Source: Chitinophaga nivalis
GTDB lineage: Bacteria > Bacteroidota > Bacteroidia > Chitinophagales > Chitinophagaceae
Length of the DNA stretch: 64,000 bases
Assembly (NCBI RefSeq): GCF_025989125.1
Contig: NZ_JAPDNR010000001.1
Location: forward strand, 7,986,087-8,050,086
Reading direction: 5' to 3'
The notes under the pieces: generated by a model
What the model was told of the DNA's origin: nothing
Database searches by the model: none
What the model saw: only the letters and a program-made list of their open reading frames with translations
Shown: positions 33,201-43,500 of the stretch, in pieces
How positions within the stretch are numbered: the stretch's first letter is position 1
Layout: the number at the start of each line of letters is the position of its first letter
Program-made: the position numbers and the translations under genes

Positions 33201-34391
33201 CCGGTAGAATCCTACCCGTTTAATCGCCTGTTCGATGGGACTGAGATAAAACATTTCCGGATCACCCAGACTGCCGCCATTGCCGCAGGCACCGGATGAT
33301 GGCATAAACTGCGCTACCAGTACAGGTTTATCGGCCTCTATAAAATCGGCGGTATTGCTGACAAACTCATAGTAGGAATTTGCAATCAGGCCGGTCTGTA
33401 CTACACCATTCTTTTTCACTACCGTAGTCGGATCTTTCACCACTACTTTAAAAATGCTGTTCTCCAGATTACTGGCAGTACCGCTTTCAGAAGTAGGCGC
33501 CGTCAGGTAACGTTTACCCCAGGCCTGGAACGGGAAGATCTGCTGAATGTTGTTATCTCCACTTCCTCCCATACTGCCACAAGCGATAGAGGTTCGGCTG
33601 CTGCCGGAAAATACCGCTATTGGATAACATTCTCCGTTGCTGTTGGCAATAGACTTGACAGTAGTTCCGGTTAGTTCCCGTCCCTGGCTGTTGCCCAATG
33701 ATTCGCCCACCAGCTGGTAGATATCTCCTTTATTCAGGGTAGCGGTAAAAGGCACACCGGCTGGCCGGCCATTACGGCTGGTTACAGATGGGGTGATTTC
33801 AATCACGGTGTTGTCATGATTGGCAATGGCAAACATCCAGGAGTAGCAGTTGTTATCATAATACTGCTGGCTGTTCACCGAAATATAGGAATACCCCCAG
33901 GTTTCTTCCGGCATCAGCATTGTAGCACCGGAAGAGGCACTGCCATAAATATGTGCATAGGCCACAATTGGCACATTGCTTTTAATATGGATGGATTTAT
34001 TCTGAAAAACACCTTCTCCGCCGGTTCCTCCGAAAGAGGGCGGCAATGAGTATAAACGCGCATCAATACCGCCTGACTTGGGAATGAGATCCGTGGCTAT
34101 CACGGAGTTGGCAGGAACGTTATAGGTGCGGGTCCAGGTGGTACCTGTAATACTTACAGTAACCGTTGCCGGATATTCTGCACTGAGGTACAGAATCATT
34201 TCCTGGCTGTTGGACTGCCCCATTTCCATAAACTGATGGTGCCCGTAGCCCACCCAGAATTCCTTTCCTTTATTGGAAAGATTCTGGGCATTTGTAAGCA
34301 GGGCTACGGCTTGCAACATCAGTACAATTATGGCAAAAAAGCATCTTTTAACCAGTGGACTGACCGGGTGATATGTTAGTTTGGTTGACAT
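30264..34391 (-). CDS. Large T9SS type B substrate with IgGFc-binding-like and PKD domains
   Basis: This 1375-residue secreted protein starts with a signal peptide (FAIIVLMLQAVALLTNAQ). An IgGFc-binding-like N-terminal domain follows (about 38-490; GKEFWVGYGHHQFMEMGQS). Then come several PKD/Ig-like repeats from about 600 to 1270, each with W-x-(W/F)DFG or WNFGDGTTS signatures. The last 85 residues are the gliding motility-associated type B sorting domain (PPNAFSPNGDNINDTW, YNRYGQKVY-like, AWDGSFKGSQLPMATYYYVI). It would be exported by T9SS and displayed through PorP. The IgGFc-like part is repeated in the 2986-residue neighbour. Confidence 0.93.
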   Translation of the reverse strand: MSTKLTYHPVSPLVKRCFFAIIVLMLQAVALLTNAQNLSNKGKEFWVGYGHHQFMEMGQSNSQEMILYLSAEYPATVTVSITGTTWTRTYNVPANSVIATDLIPKSGGIDARLYSLPPSFGGTGGEGVFQNKSIHIKSNVPIVAYAHIYGSASSGATMLMPEETWGYSYISVNSQQYYDNNCYSWMFAIANHDNTVIEITPSVTSRNGRPAGVPFTATLNKGDIYQLVGESLGNSQGRELTGTTVKSIANSNGECYPIAVFSGSSRTSIACGSMGGSGDNNIQQIFPFQAWGKRYLTAPTSESGTASNLENSIFKVVVKDPTTVVKKNGVVQTGLIANSYYEFVSNTADFIEADKPVLVAQFMPSSGACGNGGSLGDPEMFYLSPIEQAIKRVGFYRNVREQISVNYLTMIIPTAGLNSLRIDGSPTFDYSYAHPNLNGYTVVVKRWDATSAQCITTSDSAFTAITYGLGSVESYGYNAGTLINNLNAVGAIHNTYDTSKSINDFTCTQTPVQLSILMAYQPTKMVWKLSALGTAISPNADVVVNAPVSTGTVLVKGITYYKYTLPGTYQFSTIGDYDITVFSTHPSIENCNNTEKVGFTVPVRGKPRAVMTYAYTGCTLDTVYFKGDTTLKEPKIDRWFWEYPGAVKDSGMLVKKIFAPGTHAVKLMVISKDGCLGDTAFSVQAFPKPVAAFTTDQAALCEGGTLKITDNSTYTGTAPFKTWYWDFGNDSVLTATTGVPQNIPYKAYKTYTLKHVVKVSDLCISDTATKTVTVYAKPKPAFTYPSGCLPVSGVVQFTNNSTTPDVQNLAVHSWDFGDAGATPANPNTSTLKDPTHAYTKYGTYNIKYTLTTDKGCTKDTTITATFKLKPELAYGALTGICVNTPGTVKVDAASVLNGVLGKGYYRGPATDSTGNFTPATAGAGTHTIWYIFNTDKGCIDSISRTVVVYPKPVAAFAATTDVCLGQIATFTDQSTLPGGTITSWKWDLGNGTKPTNNNNTPFTVTYPQDTTYRVKLVTVSDHNCSSDTAFANVVVHPLPVADFTLPEKVCMPEGKAEFKNLSTVKDKSLLTYQWSFGEGGAGAVTTDPVYYYKAYGPFDVTLKVTSAFGCTNTAVKKLTAFYGQPVASFKVSPDTLCQGTDNVFTDQSTDATGTINKWQWNFGDGTTSTDRSPVKRYTAPGEYMVQLQVSNQSGCGSSAYNHKVVVYLQPVIDAGPSFVVAQGTTITFKPVVNDAVNLTFRWEPAADFPNPAVLAPVIQAMHDASYTLTATGKHNCTASDGLTVKVLKAVQPPNAFSPNGDNINDTWVIKNLSDYPGATIEVFNRYGQKVYSSKGYDAAWDGSFKGSQLPMATYYYVIRLSNGFEPLTGYVTIIR

Positions 34392-34472
34392 CTTGTTTCA
34401 ATTTTGGACATTGAAATGGTTATTGTTTTACGATCATCTTATCTGTTGAACGAACGATCCATGTCCTGCAGG

Positions 34473-34523
34473 GTAGCTGTGGGATGCTGTATTGGCACAA
34501 GGCCAATACAACATCGCAGCTAC
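34473..34523. repeat. Long imperfect hairpin between two T9SS substrate genes
   Basis: GTAGCTG (34473-34479) pairs with CAGCTAC (34517-34523), and the inner part TGTATTGGC / GCCAATACA closes on a five-base loop, with GATG/CATC in between. About 22 of 23 positions per arm can pair. There is no U-run after it on either strand, so it does not look like an ordinary intrinsic terminator. It lies 39 bases after the 2986-residue gene and about 80 bases before the 1375-residue gene, in the middle of a 170-base gap. Confidence 0.75.
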
Positions 34524-34561
34524 TGATATGATTTTATGTTTCATACCATAATTTTTACTTG

Positions 34562-37500
34562 TTAACGGATCAGGTTCACTACACCTTTCTTCTCTGTTTT
34601 CGATCCATCCGTTAAAGTGAAATGACCAACATAGATGTAGACACCGGAAGGCAGTTCTTTTCCTTTATAGGTACCATCCCATCCGATAGTCTGGCTGTTG
34701 GTTTCAAAAACCTTTTCACCCCATTGGTCAAAAATGGCCAGGTGCAGGTCTTTGATGATATAGCCATATACCAGCAGTATATCATTTTTACCATCATTGT
34801 TAGGTGTAAAGGCATTCGGGATGTATACGCCATCCGGTAAGGTTTTACCTTCTACCGGTTCGGACACTTTATCTTCACATCCTTTGGCACGTACAATCAG
34901 GGTAATGCTTTGTACTGGTTTCAGACCAATCACTACGTGTACCAGCCCGTTGCTGCCGGAAGACGGCACTTTCCAGGTAGTACCACCATCCAGGGACACT
35001 TCATAGCCGGTTGCATTGACTATGGCATTCCATTTGAAACGGATGGTGTTCACGCCTACGCTATCTACTTTAGCCACAGGGGTTGCCAGTACCGGCAATA
35101 CATGTACAATGGCCTTGCGGCGTACTTCTCCCGGACATCCGTGGGTAACGGTTTCCAGATAATAGGTACCACTGGCGGCAATAGCGGTAATCGTATAGGT
35201 GTTGCCGGTATGCAGCAGATTACCTGCTACAGGGGCGTCATACCAGTTATACAATACGCCTGCTTCCGGATCTTTTACGGCGAGGGTTACGTCTGTTCCA
35301 CTGCACACTGTCATGGAGTCTTTCACCAGGAAAGCAACTGCCGGTGAGAACACTTCCACTTCTTTGGTAGTATCACCGATACAACCTTCTGCAGCTACAA
35401 TGCTCAGTTTCACCTGACGGGTACCCGGATATTTGAATCGTTTCACGGTATCTTTCGCATAACCGTAAGTAGTGTCTGCGAAGTCCCATTTCCAGCTGCT
35501 GATGCCTACACCATTGCTGGTAGTAGCCAGGCCTTTGAAAGTAGCCACATCATTCACACAACCGGTATAGTCTACGTTGAAGTTAACCACCGGTGCAGGA
35601 ATCACCTTTATTTCCAGGATACTTTCGAAGCTGTTGCTGCAGCTTTCAATATCCGGGTGGGTAAGCAGAATAGGCACAAAATATTTACCTGGTTTGCTGA
35701 ATACATACTGTTGCGGCAATACAAAACGATAGTATTTCCGTTCGTTTGCGATCAGTGAATCTGCAGGTACAGGATTTTGCTGTACTACATCTGCATTAGG
35801 TGTCAGATTACTAACCTGACTCAGTTTCCAGGTAATTGATGTTGGTTTCACCGGAATCAGCATAGAGAACTGGAACGGTGTTTTAGCACAGGTATAGGTA
35901 TTTTTATTACCTGTGTTATTCCAAACGTTGTTGAAAGAAGGCAGGATATTCAGGTTTTTCACCAGCGTACCTGCATTATAACCATAGCTTTCCACACTGC
36001 CAAGGCCATAGGTAATAGCGGTAAAGGCAGAATCACTGACTACCGAACACTGTGCAGCAGCTGCTGCCCAACGTTTCACCACTACCGTATAGCCGGCCAG
36101 GTTAGGATGCGGATAAGTATAATCTACGGTCGGGCTGCCGTCGATTCTGAGCGAAGGCACACCACCGGTAGGTATAATCAGGGTGAGATAGTTTCTCGTG
36201 ATAGATTCTACCGTGTTACGGTATAAACCTACTTTTTTGATACCCTGTTCCAGCGGGCTGATATAGATCATTTCAGGGTCGCCATCACCACCGGTGTTCG
36301 GACAACTTCCTGAAGACGACATGTATTGCGCCACCATTACCGGCTGATCTGCTTCGATATAATCAGCGGTACCACTTTCATACTGATAGAAACGGTTATT
36401 GATAATACCTGTCAATGCCACACCATTCCGTTTCACAACGGTAGCCACATCTTTCACCAGTACACGGTAGATGTTGGTCATCAGCGAGGTAGCACTGCTA
36501 CTGTTGGATGTAGGTGCAGTCAGGTATTTTTTACCCCATGCCTGTGATGGGAAGTTCTGCTGGATAAAGTTATCACCGCTACCACCTGCAGCACCGCCAC
36601 AAGCCAGGCCTGTACGGCTGCTACCGGAGAATACAGCCATCGGATAACATTTACCATCTTCATTCTGAATGGATTTCACACGGCTGCCGGACAGGTCATA
36701 TCCTTCTGAGGAACTACCCATCATGGCACCCAGTACCTGGTACACATCCCCTTTATTCAGGGTTACGGTAAACGTCTGATTAGCGGGTTTACCAGCCAAT
36801 GTAGGCACCGATGGCGTGATTTCTACTTTTGTATTATCATAGTCGGCTATTACATAGAACCAGGAATAGGTACCGGTTGTGGCGTAATTCTGACGGGATG
36901 ATAACGTAGAATAATCATATCCGTAAGTACCTACCGGCAACAACATGGTAGCACCGGAAGAGGCACTGCCATAAATATGTGCATAAGCCACAATTGGCAC
37001 ATCACTTTCAATACTGATACCTTTGTCAGAGAGACCTTCTTCCACCAGGCGGGCATCATTCAATCCTGATTTAGGGATGATTTCCGTGGTGATGGTTTTA
37101 TTCGCCGGGATACGATACGTACGTTCCCATGCGGTACCATTGATACGTACCGTTACGTTGGAAGAATCCTCTGCGTTGAGATACAGTACCATGTTCTGAT
37201 CGTTGCTCTGCTCGAAGAACTGGTGATAACCATATCCTACCCAGAAGCGGGTTCCTCTGTTGGAACTATCTGCCGGTTGTATTACCTGTACTGTTTTCTC
37301 ACTACCATTCAACCCTGTGAACTTGTCGAAATAATGCAGGGTGCTGTCGGTAATGATATTCTTGCTATCATTTACGGTACTTAAAGAATCTACTTTCCAG
37401 GTATTGGTACTATCCGTACGCGCCAGTCTGATATCTTTCTGGCGTTTGATAAACCCTTGCCAGGAATCCACATAGAACTGCTGGATATTATAGTTATACC

Positions 37501-40500
37501 TGCTTCCGGATGGGGTTACATCCACGTCTGTATAAAAATACATATAGTCGGTACCGGTAGCAATATTCGGTGGTTTCACACCGGAATAACGTCTTACAGC
37601 AAAATCTGTAGGAATATCGGCGCCTGGTATCCAGGTAATTTTAGTTACGGTATCAGACCCAAACATAAAGGCCTGTGTTACGCCTGGCGCTGCAACAGCC
37701 GGGATAGCCGGCAATGCAGGAGGTGTTACCGCCGGCAGGAATTCATAGGCACCCATATCCGGTACACCAGCCGTCAAAGTCGTAGGCCGGTTATTACCCA
37801 GGATGTCTTTATCATTTTCCGGTACCTGTACACCACGTCCATGGATAGCCCAAACATGCGGATTGTTTACATCCGGTTTCAGTTCGTTATCATCCACGAA
37901 AGCGGGTTTATAGACAATGGAGCTGATGTCCAGTCCTGCCGCGTTTTTATAGGCTTCCAGGTTCGCATAGGCAGCACCTGGCCATCCTCCTCTTTGTACC
38001 AGTACACTACCTTTGGTATACAGTGTATTGTAATCGCTTTTCAGGTAAGCCGGATCCGCAATATACAAGGCACGACCAGTAGTGTCGTTGGCAAAAATGT
38101 TATTCTTTATTTTGATGTTATTAGCATAAGTACCACTATGGTTAAAGGCGCCGGCATAGTTTTCACCGGTGGCAGAAACCGTACTGTTTAATACACTGTT
38201 ATTGTAATAATCGATATTGGTACCGCTCGTGCTATACAAGCCATAAGCGCTGGTAGCGGAAGTTTTCACACTGATGATGTTATTCACCACTGTCGCCTGT
38301 GCTACGTCATCCAGTTCCATACCATATACCGTACTGGTCAATCCTGTTCTGGCTATAATCTGGTTACCGCTTACACGGGCGCGTTCACCTGTCAGGGCTT
38401 TACTGCTACCCACATAAATACCCATCACTTTCAAGGTAGCATTACTGATGTTTACCTTGTTATCATTAATCACAAAGCTGGAATCTGAATTATACACATA
38501 GATACCAGTGGCGCCGGAAGCACCAGGTGCATTCTGTGTGATGATGTTTTTCCGGATTTTCGCCCTTCCAACATAATCCAGATCAATGGCTCTTGCATTG
38601 GATTGACTGATCGTATTACTATCAATTACCAAAGATGGTGTTGCCACGTTATAGTCTCCTTTCCAGGAAATGCCATAGCTACCATTCACAATGGTATTAC
38701 CTCTTATCACGTTGCTGTCACCTTCAAAAGCGTCTGCAAACACCCCTGTTATACTATTACTGCCGGAAGTACTCACTGGCAGGGTAATCGTACAATTAAC
38801 GATGCTGTCGAAAGCCGCTTTATTATTAAACACCACGCCTCTTGCGTATCTGGTGGATAATGGTTTAAAGGTGATCGCTCTCCAGCTCACATATTTCACG
38901 CTGTCCAGCGACAATACATAGTTGGCAGCGCTGGTAGCGGTGTTGGACAATGTTACAGATGATGCGGTGTTGGTTTCACTCTGGAAAGTCACGGTATTTA
39001 TGCGTGAACTACCCGGAATATGATGCATCACCAGCTGTTCATTGTAGGTACCTGCTTTGGCCAGGAATAAAACCGGACCGGCGATACCACATTCCAGTTT
39101 GGAGATAACACTGCTGAATGACTGGAAGTTGGTTGCACTTACAGGCAGCGCAGGATTAATGGTATAGGTTCCTGCCAGTAATGGCGGATTCAGGTTCACT
39201 TTCACCAAAGCAGAATAGGCCGTATCTGTACCGGCGCAAACAATTCTGCAACGATAATAATTAGCCACCCCTATTTCTGTATTAAATACACTTACGTACA
39301 GGGTATCACTGGCATTTTCCCATGGACCGGTTGCACTGGTCGCACGCTGCCACTGATAAGTCTGGAAGCCACCTTTACTGTTACCGGTGAGATCCAGTTT
39401 AATTTTCGTACCCATACAAATAGCCGTAACAGGATCTACCACCGCTGTACCCGGAATAATCGGTTTGGTACACTGCGGGATATTGATTTCCCAGGCACCC
39501 ATATCCGGTGTAGTGGTACTTCTTGTTACGCCTGCTATATCGATAGTAACACCAGTACCTGCCTTGCCGGAGTTGTCCAGCGGAGAAATCACAGGTGCAT
39601 AGTTACCAGCAGATGGATCTGCATATACCGGTGCAATAGTCAGCGAGTTACTATCCGCTTTAATGCCTGCTTTCCAGTCTGCATGCGTAGGATAATCTAT
39701 GTTGGAACGACCGAAGAAGGTTTCACCGGTAGTACTGTTAAGATAAATATCATTGTAGTCAGAAGACAGACCCGTGATGCCGCCATAAGGCAGTTCAATA
39801 CCTACTCTGGCGCCTCCTCCTGATCTGCGTACATCAAAGATGTTGTTGAAAACTCTCATACCGGCTCCGGAAGAACCGATATTCAACGCCATTGATTCGT
39901 CATACTGAGAAGTATTCAGCTGGTCATCCAGTACAATGGTATTGTGATAGAAATGCACATAGTCCGCAGAATAAGCCTGCAATCCGGACTGTGTTCCTTC
40001 GCCACGGATATCGGTTACCACGTTATTGAAAACTTTGGCAGGATTGGTACTGGTAGCATCTGCCAGACTAAAACTAATCCCGATGAAGCTACTGCTGGTA
40101 GTCGGGTTACCATCAAACATATGATGTACCCGGTTATTACTCACTACTACGCCTTCTCCTTTATCTTCTACCTGGATACCATAGAGTGTGTAGCTTTCGC
40201 TCACACGGGTAGGTCTCGACATGGTATTTTTATCGATCAGGGTATAGATCGTATAGGTAGCCTGGATACCACTTTCGTAGAATTCACGGATGGTATTTCC
40301 TACTATTTTATTACCGATTACCGGTGTAGCAGATTCTCCATAAATCACGATACCGTATATACCACCGTTGATGTTGTTATTACGGACAACGTTACCATCG
40401 CAGCGATTATTGGTACCGGAAGTAGTGCTTCCGTCTGCCCCGTTGATCACAACACCTGCATAATCTCCATACTCTTCTGTAGGGTCTGTCAGAATTTTAT

Positions 40501-43500
40501 TGCGGCTGATGGTGTTACTATCGGCATTTGCCAGCAGGTGCACACCATATCCGTAATCACCACCGGTAGCATCAATCGTCAGACTATCAAAAGTAATATA
40601 GTCTGCGCCACGCAGTTTGATAACCGCTCTTTCCTGGTTATCGGACGGCTGGAATTTAATCGTATTGCCGTTACCGTTAAAGGTAATGGTGTTTACGGCA
40701 GAAGTACCGGCAATAGAATCCAGTATCAACTGTTCCGCATAAGGTCCGGAACCGGATACCACATTGAAGATAACAGGACCGCTGATACCACATTCCATGG
40801 CAGCCTTGGCAGCATTGAAGCTAACAAAGTTGGTAGCACTGCCTGGCGCTCCCTTGTTAATGGTATAGGTACCACCCGGGAAGGCCGGTGACACAGTAAG
40901 TAATGCCGGCGTTGAATAAGCCGTATTACCGCTACAAGTTACTGCCACGCGATAATACAAGGTAGCTGTTGCCTGCACCACTGTATCCGGATTCGTCATC
41001 GGTGTGCCCAATGAAGTATAAGGTCCACTGATGGTAGCAGCAGTTTGCCATTGGTAGGTTTGTCCTAATCCGATGGAATTATCTGCCAGCGTCAACGTTA
41101 CCTTCCTGTTTACACATACGGTAGCAGGGTTTACTTTAGCGTTACCTGGTGTTGGCGGCGTTGTACATGGACCAGGCGTAAATTCAATAGCGCCAATATC
41201 CGGTGTAGTCGCATTTCTTGTGGTATTGTTCAGGTCTACCGTGATACCATATCCCGGTAAAGCCTTGTTATCCAATGAAGCATTGGTTGGCTGGTAATTA
41301 CCACTACCCGTACTGGCAAACAAAGGATTCACTGCCAGGCCATTGGTATCCTGTTTAGAAGCGGTCTGCCAGTCCAGCAAAGTCACGGCATTACCACCGG
41401 CGTAACCAGTATAGCTGGTAGCTGCAGGAGTTACAAAATAGTCATTCCTGTTGGCGTGGATCACGCTTGTATTGGTACCGAAATAAACCGCATGTTTATT
41501 ACCGGCACCGGTACGACTAACCGTGATCAGGTTAAATAAAAACTCCAGTCCTTCTGCTTTGGAAGTCTGATAAAAACCACGGGCAGCGTAGCTACCGGTA
41601 GCTGAACCACTTCCATCGACTGCAACGGTATTATGATAATACCACACGTTATCGGAACTGGAATTATAGATACCGTACACATCTCCTTTACCGGTAAAAT
41701 TATAGATCAGGTTATTGGTAACTTTATTTTCCAGCTGCGACAAAGCGTCGGTACCGGAGAAGTAAATACCATAACTGCTGCTGGTACTTCCGCCTGCACC
41801 GCCAAAAGGATTACTGATGCGGTTACGGGTAACATTTGCGCGGGTACTCAGCCCGGTAAAATAGATACCGTAGAAGCTGGATACATAGCTTCGCTGGGGT
41901 CGGCTGATGATATTATTTTCGATCAGGGTATTAAAGGAACCCTGCAGATGAATACCATAGCTATAAAATTCCAGGATCTTGTTGTTGGTAATTTTATTAT
42001 TACCATTAGCCATACTGGAGCTACCTGTCATCACAATACCATAGTAGCCACCGACAATGGTATTACCGGTGAAAGTATTGAAATCACATTTGGCATCTCC
42101 GGTAGTGGTAGCAGACGAAGCGGAGCTGCTGATCACAATACCGGCATGGTCAGTAGAAGAAGTAGTCGTATCCAGTACAAAGGTACTATTGCTGATAGTA
42201 TTGTTGTCAGCATCATTTGTCAGGAATACGCCCCATCCATAGGTACCGGAGCCGGTAGCACGGCTTTTTATCACCAGGTTATTGAAAGTAAAATAATCTG
42301 CATCATCTAGTTTTATAATAGCTTTATTGGCAGATGTCGGCGCATAAGTCAGCGTATCTCCGTTACCGTTAAAGGTAATGGTATTGGTTGCCGAAGCGCC
42401 CGGCACCGGTTTCAGAATCAGTTGTTCCACATAGGGACCGCTGCCGGCCACTACATTGAATATTACGGGTCCGTTGATACCGCACTTCATGTAGTTATAG
42501 GCATCACCAAAGGAGGCGAAGTTGGTGCCGCCTGTAGGCTGTGCCTTATTGATACTGAAAGTACCGGAAACGGCCAGTGGCGAATTCACCACTACACTGT
42601 TGGAGAAGGCAAATGTATTGCCGTTCTTACAGGTCACCTTACAACGATAATAGGAAGTAGCCGTTTGTGTAGCTGTCAGCTTCGCACTCGTCTGATTGGG
42701 GATGTCTGTCCAGGTAGTATTATTGGTAGATATCTGCCATTGATATTCCAGACCGGAAGCCAGCGTGGAACCGGTGAGACTTACATTGAATGTCTGCCCC
42801 ATACATACCGTAGTAGGGTTGGCAGTAGCGGTACCTGCTACCGGTGTACCGGTACAGGCAGAAGCTGCCGCCCAGCTAAAGATCAGATTGGGACGGCTGG
42901 TCATGGTCCCGTTGTTGGTGGTACTGGTAGTACCACAGGCATAGTTGAGGTTATCTGCACGATAGGTATGCGATCCGTTAAACGAAAGGTTTTGGGTGAA
43001 AGTAACTTCCGGATTATAGGTATAAGTGAGATTGTTATCGGAGTCCGGAGCTCCGTTACATACTTCCACAACGATGTTATCGGTGCCGTTCCAGAAAAAC
43101 GGCGTCGAAAAGGTAAAGGTATTCAGGCCTATAACCGGCTGATAGTCTACCGGTCCAAGTACAGTATTACTCCCCGCCACCCAGCTGTTGTCACTGAGGG
43201 TAGCATCGGTAGTGGTACCGATTTTGAGCGTGTACTGTTCAATAATTCCTCCGCCATTCAGGCGTTTAACCAGGAATTTAATCGCCGTTATGGCGCCTGT
43301 GTTCATACCGGCAGCTCTTAGTTCAGACGCCCTGAAAAGGTATTGCGCCCGGCTGCCTTCAAAATAGTCCTGAAGTGGACAGGGATATCCCGTATTCGTA
43401 TTACCGGTCGTATCTGTGCCGATTTTTATATCTGTTTGCGCGGCAAGCCGGCACACCAGCATCAGCAATACTCCCATAAGTAATGTCGTTCTACGTAGAA

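Noticed and set aside
38000..42500. Regularly spaced similar motifs considered as DNA repeats or a CRISPR array
   Set aside because: The similarity is at protein level (beta-helix and Ig-like units); there are no short identical direct repeats with unique spacers.
37457..43321. Several long plus-strand frames (37457-38191, 39944-40891, 41633-42310, 42422-43321)
   Set aside because: All are antisense to the giant T9SS substrate and show low-complexity Thr/Ile/Gly-rich translations that mirror its Asn/Thr/Gly repeats.
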